Source of the DNA: UBA6912 sp041611095
GTDB lineage: Bacteria; Actinomycetota; Acidimicrobiia; Spongiisociales; UBA5794
Direction of reading: 5' to 3'
Length of the DNA stretch: 64,000 nt
Assembly: GCA_041611095.1 (NCBI GenBank)
Contig: JBFINP010000002.1
Span: forward strand, 86,500-150,499
Positions 8,016-17,512 of the stretch are shown piece by piece; position 1 is the first letter of the stretch, and the number at the start of each line of letters is the position of its first letter. Made by a program: the position numbers and the translations under genes. The notes under the pieces were generated by a model. That model did not search any database. It was not told where the DNA came from and saw nothing but the letters and a program-made list of their open reading frames with translations.

Positions 8016-9761
8016 CTACTTGATGACCAACATCACGGCCCCGGCGGCAACTGTGTCGCCGGGTTGGATTCGGAGGTCCACGATGGCGCCGCCGATCGGA
8101 GCCTTGATCTCGTTCTCCATCTTCATCGCCTCGAGCACGCAGACCGGATCGCCGGCGGCCACGGTGGTCCCGGCGGGCTGGTGGACCTTGACGATCGTGC
8201 CTTGCATCGGTGCCGTGACCACGCCGGCGGTCTCCGACGTGCCGCTTCGCCGCTCGAGCTTCGGAGGGCGGCGTCGCGGCGCCAGCCTCTGGCTACCGGT
8301 CGCAGCCGGAGCCATGACCGGCGCCCAGTAGCGGATCGAGTAGCGGCGACCACCCACCTCCACGGTGATGGTCCGCTCCTCCCGCTCCTCGTCCTCGGGC
8401 AGGGTCGGAGCCGTGGCCGGCGTGAGGTCGCTGAAATCGAGCTTGTCCTCGACGAGCTTCGTGTAGTGGGTGCCGTCGCGGAACTCGTCGGTATCGAGGA
8501 TGCGGAGATGTGCGGGAATGGTCGTGGCTATGCCGGTGATCGTGTACGCCTCGAGTGCTCGGCGGCCTCGGGCCAGAGCCTCGCCGCGATCGCGGCCCCA
8601 CACGACCAGCTTGGCGACCAGGTTGTCGTAGTACTGGCTGATGGCGGAGCCGGCGTGAGCCCCGGAGTCGACCCGGATCCCGAGCCCGCCGGGCTCGCGG
8701 TAGTCGACGATGGTGCCCGGGCTGGGCAGGAAACCGGTGCTGGGGTCCTCGGCGTTGATCCGGAACTCGATGGCGTGGCCTCGTACTTCGACGTCGTCGA
8801 ACGAGAGCGGTTCGCCGGCGGCGATGCGCAGCTGTTCCTTCACCAGGTCGATGCCGGTCACCATCTCGGTGATCGTGTGCTCGACCTGGATGCGCGTGTT
8901 CATCTCGAGGAAGTAGAACCGGTCCCCGTGCAGGAGGAACTCGACCGTCCCAGCGTTGACGTACCCGGCGGCCTTGGCGACGCTGACGGCCGCTTGGCCG
9001 AGCGCCGCGCGCAAGTCGTCGGCCATGCGCACCGCCGGTGTCTCTTCGATGAGCTTCTGGTGGCGCCGCTGGATGGTGCAGTCGCGCTCACCCAGGAATA
9101 CGGTGCGGCCGTGCGTGTCGGCGATGATCTGTGCCTCGATGTGACGGGGCCGGTCGAGGTAGCGCTCCAGATAGACCTCGGGGTTGCGGAAGTAGGCGTC
9201 GGCCTCGCGCCGGGCCGATTCGAACGCAGCTGGTACCTCCTCGGGCCCGGCAACCACCTTGAGGCCCTTGCCGCCTCCGCCGTGGGCCGCCTTGATGGCG
9301 ACCGGGTAGCCGTGCTCTTTCCCGAATGCGATCACCTCGGCGATGTCCTGGGCGGGCTCGAGCGTCCCCGGCACGCCGGCCACCCCGGCCGCCTCGGCGG
9401 CGCGCCGGGATGCGATCTTGTCGCCCATCGTGGCGATCGCATCGGGGGGTGGGCCGACCCAGCTGATCCCGGCGTCGATGACCGCGCGTGCGAAGTTCGC
9501 ATTCTCGGCGAGGAACCCGTACCCAGGGTGAACGGCCCCGGCGTGCGACTCGCGCACGACCTCCATGATGCGCCGGATGTTGAGGTACGAGTCGGCGGCG
9601 GGGGCGGGCCCGATGTTCCACGCCTCGTCGGCAAGCACCACGTGAGCGGAGTCCCGGTCGAGCTCGGAGTACACCGCGATCGTGCGCAGACCCAACTCCT
9701 TGGCTGCGCGGATCGCTCGGACCGCGATCTCCCCTCGATTGGCGATGAGGACCGACTCCAT
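8016..9761 (-). CDS. Biotin-dependent acyl-CoA carboxylase alpha subunit (biotin carboxylase + BCCP)
   Basis: 581 residues. The N-terminal biotin carboxylase domain begins MESVLIANRGEIAVRAIRA and contains the ATP-grasp glycine-rich loop HGGGGKGLKVV and the substrate segment FLEMNTRIQVEHT. The C-terminal biotinyl domain has LEAMKMEN with the biotinylated Lys at about residue 547. The enzyme carboxylates biotin with ATP and bicarbonate and hands it to the beta subunit encoded next door (9861-11411). The ATG at 9761 was chosen because it gives the canonical family N-terminus; an in-frame start at 9803 would add 14 atypical residues. The neighbouring beta subunit suggests propionyl-CoA or acetyl-CoA as acceptor. 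Confidence 0.93.
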   Translation of the reverse strand: MESVLIANRGEIAVRAIRAAKELGLRTIAVYSELDRDSAHVVLADEAWNIGPAPAADSYLNIRRIMEVVRESHAGAVHPGYGFLAENANFARAVIDAGISWVGPPPDAIATMGDKIASRRAAEAAGVAGVPGTLEPAQDIAEVIAFGKEHGYPVAIKAAHGGGGKGLKVVAGPEEVPAAFESARREADAYFRNPEVYLERYLDRPRHIEAQIIADTHGRTVFLGERDCTIQRRHQKLIEETPAVRMADDLRAALGQAAVSVAKAAGYVNAGTVEFLLHGDRFYFLEMNTRIQVEHTITEMVTGIDLVKEQLRIAAGEPLSFDDVEVRGHAIEFRINAEDPSTGFLPSPGTIVDYREPGGLGIRVDSGAHAGSAISQYYDNLVAKLVVWGRDRGEALARGRRALEAYTITGIATTIPAHLRILDTDEFRDGTHYTKLVEDKLDFSDLTPATAPTLPEDEEREERTITVEVGGRRYSIRYWAPVMAPAATGSQRLAPRRRPPKLERRSGTSETAGVVTAPMQGTIVKVHQPAGTTVAAGDPVCVLEAMKMENEIKAPIGGAIVDLRIQPGDTVAAGAVMLVIK

Positions 9762-9860
9762 GCGCCGCATCCTAGAAGGCGGGGGTCCGGCGCTCCTCAC
9801 CACCCGCCGGTTCGTGGCAGCCCTCGGGTGTCGCGCCGTGCCGGAGCGGCCGGTGGTGCC

Positions 9861-11411
9861 TCACAGCGGTATGTTGCCGTGCTTCTTGGGAGGCATTGCC
9901 TCGCGTTTGTTACGGAGCATCTCGAGGCTTCGGATGAGCCGCGGCCGTGTTTCCCTGGGCTCGATGACGTCGTCGACGAATCCGCGTTCCGCTGCGAGGT
10001 ATGGGGTGTTGAAACGCTCCTCGTACTCGTCGATGAGCTCCGTGCGCCGCGCTTCGGGGTCGTTGCTGTCGGCGATGTCGCGCCGGTGGATCACGTTCAC
10101 CGCACCCTGGGCACCCATGACGGCGATCTCGGCGGTCGGCCACGCGTAGACGACGTCGGCCCGCACGGCCCGCGAGTTCATCACGACGTAGGCACCGCCA
10201 TACGCCTTGCGGGTGATGACCGTCACCTTCGGCACCGTCGCTTCGGCATATGCGTAGAGGAGCTTGGCGCCGTGCCGGATGATCCCATTGTGCTCCTGGT
10301 CGACGCCGGGGAGGAATCCGGGCACGTCGACGAAGCTGATCACGGGGACGTTGAAGGCGTCGCAGAACCGAATGAACCGGGCGGCTTTGACCGACGCATC
10401 GATGTCGAGCGTGCCGGCGAGGACGCTCGGTTGGTTGGCGACGATGCCGATCGTATACCCGTCGAGGCGGGCGAATCCGACCACGATGTTGCCGGCGAAG
10501 TGCTCGTGGACTTGATAGAACTCCTCGTCGTCGACCACGAGCTCGATGAGCTCGACCATGTCGTATGGCTGGTTGGGGGAGTCCGGGACGATCGACGTGA
10601 GATCTTCCTCCATGCGATCGGGCCGGTCGACGGGAGTGAAGAATGGGGCGACTTCCATGTTGTTGGCCGGCAAGAACGAGAGCAGATACCGGACCTCTTC
10701 TAGCGCGGTGCGACCGGTCGACGACACGAAGTGGGTGACGCCCGATCGCCCGGCATGGGTGTTGGCGCCACCCAGCTCCTCGAACGACACCTCCTCACCC
10801 GTGACGGCCTTGATCACATCGGGTCCCGTGATGAAGAGGTGCGAAGTCTCGGCGACCTGATACACGAAGTCGGTGATCGCGGGGGAGTAGACGGCGCCTC
10901 CTGCGCAGGGCCCCATGATCACGGAGATCTGCGGGATCACGCCGGAGGCCCGCACGTTGCGCTCGAAGATCCGACCGTAGCCGTCGAGCGACACCACGCC
11001 CTCCTGGATTCGAGCGCCGCCCGAGTCCTTGAGGCCGATCAGCGGTGCACCGTTTTCCATCGCCAGATCCATGATCTTGCAGATCTTGTCGGCGACGACC
11101 TCGCCGAGACTGCCGCCGAAGACCGTGAAGTCCTCGGCGAAGACGAAGACGGTGCGCCCGTCGACGGTTCCCCATCCGGTGACCACTGCGTCGCCGAGGG
11201 GGCGCCGCTCCTCGATCCCGAAACCCGACGCCTGATGCCGGACGAACATGTCGACTTCCTGGAACGAGCCCTTGTCGAGCAGCAGGTCGACACGCTCTCG
11301 CGCCGTCAACTTGCCCTGGTCGTGTTGTCGATCGATGGCGCGCTGCGTCGCGGGTTCCAGGGCCTCGTGCCGTAGCCGGCGGAGCGCTTCGATGCGTTCG
11401 TCGGTGCTCAC
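9861..11411 (-). CDS. Acyl-CoA carboxylase beta subunit (carboxyltransferase; propionyl-CoA carboxylase type)
   Basis: 516 residues from a GTG start. The two crotonase-fold halves of carboxyltransferases are clear: KLTARERVDLLLDKGSF, then FAEDFTVFGGSLGE, SGGARIQEGVVSLDGYG and MGPCAGGAVYSPAITDF in the N-domain; RFCDAFNVPVISFVDVPGFL and the terminal KKHGNIPL in the C-domain. It transfers the carboxyl group from biotin to an acyl-CoA, in complex with the alpha subunit encoded 99 nt downstream. AccD5/PccB-type sequences look like this; exact chain-length preference depends on a few active-site residues I did not model. Divergent from the biotin ligase gene. Confidence 0.93.
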   Translation of the reverse strand: MSTDERIEALRRLRHEALEPATQRAIDRQHDQGKLTARERVDLLLDKGSFQEVDMFVRHQASGFGIEERRPLGDAVVTGWGTVDGRTVFVFAEDFTVFGGSLGEVVADKICKIMDLAMENGAPLIGLKDSGGARIQEGVVSLDGYGRIFERNVRASGVIPQISVIMGPCAGGAVYSPAITDFVYQVAETSHLFITGPDVIKAVTGEEVSFEELGGANTHAGRSGVTHFVSSTGRTALEEVRYLLSFLPANNMEVAPFFTPVDRPDRMEEDLTSIVPDSPNQPYDMVELIELVVDDEEFYQVHEHFAGNIVVGFARLDGYTIGIVANQPSVLAGTLDIDASVKAARFIRFCDAFNVPVISFVDVPGFLPGVDQEHNGIIRHGAKLLYAYAEATVPKVTVITRKAYGGAYVVMNSRAVRADVVYAWPTAEIAVMGAQGAVNVIHRRDIADSNDPEARRTELIDEYEERFNTPYLAAERGFVDDVIEPRETRPRLIRSLEMLRNKREAMPPKKHGNIPL

Positions 11412-11463
11412 AGCTCTCCCGGGGGGTAGGGTCCTCTCCTGCTCAGACTCGATCGGACCGAGG

Positions 11464-12165
11464 TTGGCTACACCTTACGCGTTCGTGACGCTCCCCACTC
11501 TCCCGTCGACCCAGGACGAGGCGCGCCGGCGCGCCGATGAGAGCGGCGATGCCGTGCTCGTCGTCGCCGGTCGTCAAACCGCCGGCCGGGGCCGCACCGG
11601 GCGCACCTGGCTCGAAGCGCCTCGGGCCATGTACTCGTCGCTGGCGTTCCGCCCCGGGTGGCCGGTGGAGGCGCTGCCGCGGCTCACCCTGGTCGCCGGG
11701 CTTGCGGTGCGGCGCCCCCTCGTCGCGCTGCTCCGCGTCGAGGTCGGGCTGAAGTGGCCGAACGACCTGATCGTGCCGGCCGGCAAGCTCGGGGGGATCC
11801 TCACCGAGAGTCAGGGCGACATCGTGGTGATCGGTTGTGGCGTGAACCTGTGGTGGCCCGACCCGCCGGAGGGGATCGCCGCCGCGTCGTCCTCCGATCC
11901 CGGCGCGGGGCTGGCGGGAGACCTGGCGCGACGATGGGTCGAACGCCTCCTCGACGTCGCCGCAGGCGACCCGTCCGCCTGGGGGAGAGACGAATACCGC
12001 AGCGCGTGTGCGACGCTGGGTACCCGGGTCGAGTGGGATGGCGGCGGTCCGGCCACTGCCGTCGACATCGACGAACGCGGAGGGCTCGTGGTGGAGACGA
12101 AGGGGGGACGGTTGACACTCACCTCGGGCGAGGTGAGGTCCCTGCGTCCGGCGAACCCTCACTGA
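11464..12165 (+). CDS. birA: Biotin-[acetyl-CoA-carboxylase] ligase
   Basis: About 233 residues. It attaches biotin to the BCCP lysine of acyl-CoA carboxylases, consistent with its position next to the carboxylase genes. Motifs: LPSTQDEARR near the start, the biotinyl-AMP loop GRGRTGRTWLE, KWPNDLIV, KLGGILTE and the C-terminal SH3-like domain. There is no N-terminal DNA-binding domain, so this is a monofunctional (class I) ligase. The start is uncertain: TTG at 11464 gives a sensible N-terminus, GTG at 11485 is possible, and an ATG at 11392 would overlap the divergent carboxyltransferase start. Confidence 0.88.
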   Translation: MATPYAFVTLPTLPSTQDEARRRADESGDAVLVVAGRQTAGRGRTGRTWLEAPRAMYSSLAFRPGWPVEALPRLTLVAGLAVRRPLVALLRVEVGLKWPNDLIVPAGKLGGILTESQGDIVVIGCGVNLWWPDPPEGIAAASSSDPGAGLAGDLARRWVERLLDVAAGDPSAWGRDEYRSACATLGTRVEWDGGGPATAVDIDERGGLVVETKGGRLTLTSGEVRSLRPANPH

Positions 12166-12215
12166 CACCGCTCGCTACAGTTCCCGGCGCTACGTGATGA
12201 GGCGGAGGCGACGAT

Positions 12216-12947
12216 TTGACCGTTCTCAAAGGTGAAGGCCGGGTACCGATCCTGTTCGGATCGACGAGCGTCGCCGTAGCCTCGCGGGTGCACGGCGGCT
12301 ACCTCGCCCGACCCGACCTGAGCGGCCAGTGGCCGACGGTTCTCGTCGTCGCATCGGCCCGCGGGGTCTCCTCGAGCGTGAAAGACGTCTGCCGGCGTCT
12401 CGCCCGTCAGGGTTTCGCGACGATCGCACCGGACCTCTACGACGGGAGGCGACCGTCGCCCTCGACCTCGGACGACGATGCCCTCGCCGCCTTTGCGCAG
12501 CTCCCCGCCGGCCGGGTGGATCGCGATCTCGCCGATTTCGTGGCCTTCATCACGAACCCGGCCGGATTCTGGTCGAGCGCCGAGCACGGTCTCGGCGTGC
12601 TCGGGATCGGAAACGGGGGGAGCGCGGCGATCCGGACCGCAGGGCGCCACGACGCCGTAGCGCTGGCGCTGGCCTACGTCGCAGTCGATGTCGACGATGC
12701 CACCCGGCTCGGTTCCTTCACCGGTGGGCTGTTGGGGATGTACGGGCGGGCAGACGAGGTCGTGCCCGTCGATATGGTCGAACAGGTTCGGTCCGCTGCC
12801 CCCCATGCCGAGATGGTGGTCTACGCGGCGGCCGGCCACGACTTCCTCGACGACCACAGCGACGGCTACGACCGGGAGACGGCTGTCGACGCCATCGAGC
12901 GGCTCACCGGGTTCTTCGAGAAGCGGCTGCCGCCGGCTCCGGCGTAG
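12216..12947 (+). CDS. Dienelactone hydrolase-like alpha/beta hydrolase, nucleophile position replaced by Gly
   Basis: 243 residues from a TTG start with GGAGG a few nt upstream. The fold matches dienelactone hydrolases: YLARPDLSGQWPTVLVV at the N-terminus, APDLYDGRRP, GMYGRADEVVP (Asp180 in the acid position) and AGHDFLDD (His208). The nucleophile elbow, normally G-x-C-x-G-G, reads GIGNGG (130-135), so the Cys position is Gly132. As written it lacks a standard catalytic triad. It may be a non-hydrolytic member or use another residue. It converges on the SLC13 permease gene with 9 nt between stops. Confidence 0.75.
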   Translation: MTVLKGEGRVPILFGSTSVAVASRVHGGYLARPDLSGQWPTVLVVASARGVSSSVKDVCRRLARQGFATIAPDLYDGRRPSPSTSDDDALAAFAQLPAGRVDRDLADFVAFITNPAGFWSSAEHGLGVLGIGNGGSAAIRTAGRHDAVALALAYVAVDVDDATRLGSFTGGLLGMYGRADEVVPVDMVEQVRSAAPHAEMVVYAAAGHDFLDDHSDGYDRETAVDAIERLTGFFEKRLPPAPA

Positions 12948-12956
12948 ACGACCGGA

Positions 12957-14723
12957 TCACAGCCAGAGGATCTGGACCATCACGACGGTCACGACGATGG
13001 CGATCGCTGTGATCGGTGCTCCCAGCTTTGCGTAGTCGGTGTACTCGTAGCCTCCGGGGCCGTAGACCATCATGTTGGTCTGGTAGCCCACGGGAGTGAG
13101 GAAGGACGCCGAGGCGGCGACCGCTACCGCAACGGCAAAGCCTCGCGGATCGACCCCCAACTCCAGCGCAGCCGCAAAGGCGATCGGGAACACCACGACG
13201 GCGGCGGCCGCATTGGACACCAACTCGGTGAGGAGCAGCGTCGCCAAGATGACGCCGGTCAGGACGCCGACCGTGCCGAGGGCATCCAGCCCGCCGACGA
13301 GTCCCGTGGCGAGGCGCGCGGCGAGCCCAGAGGACTCCATGGCCGCAGCCAGACCGAAGGACCCGGCGACGAGGAGCACGACGTCGAGGTCGACCGCATC
13401 GCGGGCTTGGGAGAAGGTGAGAACGCCCAGGGCGAGGATCGCGACATCGGCGAGGAGCGCCGCGTTGAGGATGGGCATGAACCCTCCGGCGGCGAGGACG
13501 AGCATGCCGGCCGTGACGGCCAGCACGGTCAGGCGGTGCCGCGTCTCCGACATGACGGGTTGGCCCAGTGCCGACACCAGGAGGAAGTCGTGGCGATCCC
13601 GATGTCGCTCCCGGAACCCGCTGTCGGCGAGCACGACGAGCGTGTCGGCCGGGCGCAGCGTCACCTCGCCGAGCTTGGCGTCGATGCGCTGGCCGGCGCG
13701 GTGGATGGCGATCACCGCACCCTGGTAGCGGCTACGGAACTGGGCGTCCTTCAGGGTGGTCCCGGACAGGGGTGACGACGGGCCGATCACCGCCTCGTAG
13801 AAGTTGCTGCGGACGAGGTCGAAGCCGCTGAGCTGGTCGGCGTGCGCCGACTCGAGGCCGGGCATCTCGAGCAGGTCGACGACCTCGCTCGCCTTCCCGA
13901 CGAAGCGGAGCCGGTCGCCGCCCGCAAGCAGCGTCGATGGCGTGACGGGGGCGATGACCTGGTCCCCGCGCACGATCTCGACCAAGAACACCCCGGCCAG
14001 GTGGCGCAACCCTCCGTCTTCGACGGACGCTCCATCGAGAGCGGCCCCGCGGAGCACCGCCATCTCCACGAGGAACTGCCGGAAGTCCTCGGACAACCCC
14101 TCGCGGGGCGTGCGGGTGTCGTGGAGCACTCGGGGAGCGAGGACGATGACGGCTACCACCCCGACGAGCGCCAGCGGCAGGCCTACGGGGGAGATCTCGA
14201 AGAACCCGAGCGGCTCGCCGGTGCGAGCGTCGAGCAGCCCACTGACGAGGAGGTTGGTCGAGGTCCCGATGAGCGTCACCGTCCCGCCGAGGATCGCGGC
14301 GAAAGAGATGGGCATCAGGAACCGGGACGGGGAGCGGCCGCGCCGCTGCGCCCATCCGCCGACTTCGGGCACGAGCATCGCCACGATCGGCGTGTTGTTG
14401 AGGAACGACGAGGCGGCGGCCACCCCGGGGAGGAGTCGTGCCAAGGCTCCGCGGTCAGACGATGCCGGGGCCAATGCTCCACCGAGCGGCTGCCGGAGGA
14501 GGCCGGTTCGGGTCACGGCCGCGGCCACGATGTACAGCGCCGCGATCGTCAGCGGGGCAGGGTTGGAGAAACCGGCAAACGCCTCCGGTGCCGTGATGAC
14601 GCCGGTCAGCAAGAGCGCGACCGTGCCACCGAGCACCGCCACGGTGGGCGGAAGCAGCCCGCGCGCCATCGTCACGACGACCCCGAGCAGGACCACGAGC
14701 GTCAGCCATCCGTCGGCAGACAT
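12957..14723 (-). CDS. SLC13-family permease with two RCK-C (TrkA-C) domains
   Basis: 588-residue inner-membrane transporter of the ArsB/NhaD-DASS superfamily. The N-terminal membrane half contains ASSFLNNTPIVAMLVP and GTSTNLLVSGLL, the paired SNT/NNT-type hairpin motifs of this superfamily. Two cytoplasmic RCK-C domains lie at about 205-290 and 300-380, then a second membrane half with LTELVSNAAAAVVVFP and a terminal TPVGYQTNMMVYGPGGY motif. RCK-C-containing members often carry sulfate, dicarboxylates or other anions; substrate cannot be assigned. ATG at 14723. Confidence 0.88.
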   Translation of the reverse strand: MSADGWLTLVVLLGVVVTMARGLLPPTVAVLGGTVALLLTGVITAPEAFAGFSNPAPLTIAALYIVAAAVTRTGLLRQPLGGALAPASSDRGALARLLPGVAAASSFLNNTPIVAMLVPEVGGWAQRRGRSPSRFLMPISFAAILGGTVTLIGTSTNLLVSGLLDARTGEPLGFFEISPVGLPLALVGVVAVIVLAPRVLHDTRTPREGLSEDFRQFLVEMAVLRGAALDGASVEDGGLRHLAGVFLVEIVRGDQVIAPVTPSTLLAGGDRLRFVGKASEVVDLLEMPGLESAHADQLSGFDLVRSNFYEAVIGPSSPLSGTTLKDAQFRSRYQGAVIAIHRAGQRIDAKLGEVTLRPADTLVVLADSGFRERHRDRHDFLLVSALGQPVMSETRHRLTVLAVTAGMLVLAAGGFMPILNAALLADVAILALGVLTFSQARDAVDLDVVLLVAGSFGLAAAMESSGLAARLATGLVGGLDALGTVGVLTGVILATLLLTELVSNAAAAVVVFPIAFAAALELGVDPRGFAVAVAVAASASFLTPVGYQTNMMVYGPGGYEYTDYAKLGAPITAIAIVVTVVMVQILWL

Positions 14724-14923
14724 CGTCGTCGTCCCTCCTACGTGTCTCGTCGGGCCGGCGGCGCATCATTCGAGCGGACCGCACACGGGTCCGCACGGTC
14801 CCGGGGCACCGGCGGCTGGTCCGCGAGTGTAAGGAGCGGCGACCGAGCGGCAATGGGTCGGCCGCACCCGCGCGCCACCCGGTCCGGCTTGCACGACCTG
14901 GGGAGCCCCGCGAACCTCGCCCC

Positions 14924-15877
14924 ATGATCACCAAGGCTCTCGTCACCGGCGGTGCCGGCTTCATCGGATCGAACCTCGTCACCCGCCTGGTTGACGACGG
15001 CGCAGAAGTCCTCGTGGTCGACGATCTCAGCACGGGTCGTCTCGAGCGGCTCGCCGACGTCCGAGCCCGAGCGTCCCACATGGTCCACATCCACCAGATG
15101 GACATCCGCAAGCCGGAGCTGAGCGACATCGCCGATCGGTTCGAGCCGGAGATCGTGTTCCACATGGCGGCGCAGATCGACGCTCGCGCCTCGGTCGTGG
15201 ATCCGGTCAACGATGCGTCGATCAACCTCGTCGGCGGCGTCAACGTCATGCGGGCCGCCGTCGAGGCGGGAGCTCGCCGCTTCGTCTTCGCCTCCTCGGG
15301 TGGCGCCAGCTTCGGCGAAACCGATGTGCTCCCCACCCCGGAGTCGGAGGAGCGCCGGCCCGAGTCGCCCTACGGCGTCGCCAAGAAGGTGACCGACGAC
15401 TACCTCGGCTACTTCTCACGTACCCACGGGCTCGAGTACGTGTCGCTCGGTTTCGCCAACGTCTACGGACCCTGGCAGGACCCCCACGGTGAGGCAGGAG
15501 TCGTGGCCATCTTCAGCCAGATACTGCTGGCCGGCGAGGTGCCCACCATCTTCGGGGACGGCACCATCACGCGGGACTTCGTCTATGTGGACGACGTGGT
15601 GGAGTCGTGCTTGCGTGCCGCCGAGCTCGGCGGCGATGTGTACGTCAACGTCGGAACGGGGCAGGAGACGTCGATCAACGATCTGTACGCGATGATCGCC
15701 AAGGCGGTGGGGTCGGAGAGCGCCCCCGAGTACGGGCCGGCGAAGTCGGGTGACGTGCCGCGCTCGTGCCTCGATTCGACCAAGGCACGCAAGGTGCTCG
15801 GGTGGCAGCCCTACGTGCCGCTCGAAGAGGGTATTGCGCGAACCGTGGACTGGTTTCGCCACCATCCCGGTTTCTGA
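14924..15877 (+). CDS. NAD-dependent sugar-nucleotide epimerase/dehydratase (UDP-glucose 4-epimerase-like)
   Basis: 317-residue extended short-chain dehydrogenase. The NAD motif TGGAGFIG is at residues 8-15; the catalytic pair is Y150-x-x-x-K154 in SPYGVAKKV; ASSGGASFGE supplies the Ser. FANVYGPWQDP and GDGTITRDFVYVDDVV are typical of GalE/RfbB-type enzymes. It probably interconverts a nucleotide sugar for surface glycans, which fits the glycosyltransferase genes 3-10 kb downstream. The precise sugar is not determined. ATG at 14924; convergent with mutM, 9 nt apart. Confidence 0.88.
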   Translation: MITKALVTGGAGFIGSNLVTRLVDDGAEVLVVDDLSTGRLERLADVRARASHMVHIHQMDIRKPELSDIADRFEPEIVFHMAAQIDARASVVDPVNDASINLVGGVNVMRAAVEAGARRFVFASSGGASFGETDVLPTPESEERRPESPYGVAKKVTDDYLGYFSRTHGLEYVSLGFANVYGPWQDPHGEAGVVAIFSQILLAGEVPTIFGDGTITRDFVYVDDVVESCLRAAELGGDVYVNVGTGQETSINDLYAMIAKAVGSESAPEYGPAKSGDVPRSCLDSTKARKVLGWQPYVPLEEGIARTVDWFRHHPGF

Positions 15878-15886
15878 CGGCGGGCT

Positions 15887-16783
15887 TCAGGTCAGACCTT
15901 CGAGCTCGTCGAGGGTCTGTGGCCAATCGTCTTTCAAGAGGCGGCTCAACGATCGGTCAGCCAGTACCTTGCCCTCGGTCTGGCACCCGGGGCAGTAGTT
16001 GGTCTCCCGGGACGCGTAGACGATCCGCTGCACGGGTGCACCACAGACGGGGCACGGCTGGCCGTACTTGCCGTGGACCGCCATGCGGGGGTGGAATGCC
16101 GTCACCTTCTTGGGGAAGCCGTCACCCGTGTCCTCGATCCGGATCCGCGTCCACTCGTCGAGGAGAGAGGTCGTCGCCTCGTAGAGGGCGGTCAGCTCGG
16201 TCTCGTCGAGGTTCGTGTTCATCTGGAGGGGCGACAGCTTGGCGCGGTGCATGATCTCATCGGCGAATGCCCCGCCGATCCCCGAGATATAACGGGCGTC
16301 GGTCAGGGCGCGTTTGAGCGTGTGACGCTCCGCGGTCAGGGCTGCGACGAACTCGTCCCGCGTGCTTGCGGCCACCTCGATGCCGCCAGGGTCGAGGGCG
16401 GCAACACCCTCGTCCCCGCGCACGACGTGGAGCGAGGCGCGACGCTTGGTCCCCGCCTCGGTCAAGGTGAGGGTTCCTGTCGAGAAGTCGAACGCGGCGA
16501 GTCCATACTTGCGTTGGAGCGCCTTCCCCTTCTCGTCGAACCAGTGGAGCCTGCCGGCAACCATGAGGTGCAACACGAGGAACATGTCGTCCTCGAGCCC
16601 GAACACGATGCGTTTGCCGAGCCGGCGCAACCCCTCGACCCGCTTCCCGTGGACTTCGTCGATGGGCGGATCGAACGTGCGGAGCAGTGAGAATGACTGG
16701 AGGCGGACCTTCTCCAGGACCTCGCCGTACACGCGGGGGCGGAGGGCGGCCAGGTACGCCTCGATCTCGGGCAGCTCAGGCAT
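15887..16783 (-). CDS. Formamidopyrimidine/endonuclease VIII-family DNA glycosylase
   Basis: 298 residues of the Fpg/Nei family, bifunctional glycosylase/AP lyases in base-excision repair. It begins MPELPEIEAYL, leaving Pro2 as the Schiff-base nucleophile and Glu3 as acid. The helix-two-turn-helix region includes RYISGIGGAFADEIMHRAKL, with the conserved G-x-G/N-x-Y/F-type element slightly changed. The C-terminal zinc finger has CPVCGAP and NYCPGCQTEG. Nei-like and MutM-like proteins cannot be separated confidently by eye. It is the third gene after cofD and cofE, 9 nt downstream of cofE and likely co-transcribed. Confidence 0.88.
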   Translation of the reverse strand: MPELPEIEAYLAALRPRVYGEVLEKVRLQSFSLLRTFDPPIDEVHGKRVEGLRRLGKRIVFGLEDDMFLVLHLMVAGRLHWFDEKGKALQRKYGLAAFDFSTGTLTLTEAGTKRRASLHVVRGDEGVAALDPGGIEVAASTRDEFVAALTAERHTLKRALTDARYISGIGGAFADEIMHRAKLSPLQMNTNLDETELTALYEATTSLLDEWTRIRIEDTGDGFPKKVTAFHPRMAVHGKYGQPCPVCGAPVQRIVYASRETNYCPGCQTEGKVLADRSLSRLLKDDWPQTLDELEGLT

Positions 16784-16792
16784 CGAGATCGC

Positions 16793-17512
16793 TCACCGGA
16801 ACATGTCCTCGCCGGCCGGGCGCACGAGATCCGTCGCCCGGCCGTCCCCGGGCGTCCAATCCAGACCGCGCACAATGGCGACCGGGATGCCCGTGGCCTT
16901 GCCCAGCACGAGGTCGGCGGCAGCTGCGATCTCGTCGACGATGGCGACCTCCGTCACGTCGAGCACCCTGCCGGCCGTGTCGGTCGTCCCCCTGAGGTCG
17001 AGGATCGGATCGATCCCCGAGACGCCGATCGCGACGTCGGTGAGACCACGCCGCCAGGGGCGTCCAAAGGTATCGGTGACCACGACGGCCAGCGGCACAC
17101 CGGTCGTGCGCTCGAGTCGGAGCCTGATGCGATGCGCGGACGCATCGGGGTCGATCGGCAGCATCACCGCATGGCCGGCGGCCACGTTCGAGCGGTCGAC
17201 ACCGGCGTTGGCGCAGATGAATCCGTGGCGGGTGATGGCGATGATCATGTCGCCCCGCCGCCGCACCACGGAAGCGGCCTCTGCGGCGCTGAGCTCGCGA
17301 TAGGACGCCTCGTCGGGGATCGCCGCGATCCGGCCTTCGGCCTTCGAGACGATCTTGTGGGTCACGACGACCACGTCGCCGGCACGGAGCTCCAGCTCGG
17401 CGGTCTGGAGCGCCCCGAGGATGACCGCGGCGATATCGTCGCCAGGACCCACCTCTCCTATGCCTCGTAACGGGATGAGCCACACGCCGTCCTGTTCGTC
17501 CCTCGCCGTCAT
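16793..17512 (-). CDS. cofE: Coenzyme F420-0:L-glutamate ligase
   Basis: 239 residues. It adds L-glutamates to F420-0 with GTP. Family blocks: LIPLRGIGEVGPGDDIA, DVVVVTHKIVSKAEGR, ITRHGFICANAGVDRSN, and VVVTDTFGRPWRRGLTDVAIG, which carry metal- and GTP-binding residues. The length fits the stand-alone archaeal/actinobacterial CofE; the C-terminal nitroreductase-like domain of mycobacterial FbiB is absent. The start codon overlaps the cofD stop by 4 nt, so translation is probably coupled. Confidence 0.95.
   Translation of the reverse strand: MTARDEQDGVWLIPLRGIGEVGPGDDIAAVILGALQTAELELRAGDVVVVTHKIVSKAEGRIAAIPDEASYRELSAAEAASVVRRRGDMIIAITRHGFICANAGVDRSNVAAGHAVMLPIDPDASAHRIRLRLERTTGVPLAVVVTDTFGRPWRRGLTDVAIGVSGIDPILDLRGTTDTAGRVLDVTEVAIVDEIAAAADLVLGKATGIPVAIVRGLDWTPGDGRATDLVRPAGEDMFR

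Noticed and set aside
7962..10703. 913-codon plus-strand frame across the acyl-CoA carboxylase genes
   Set aside because: It spans the antisense of two well-recognised genes and shows no family similarity.
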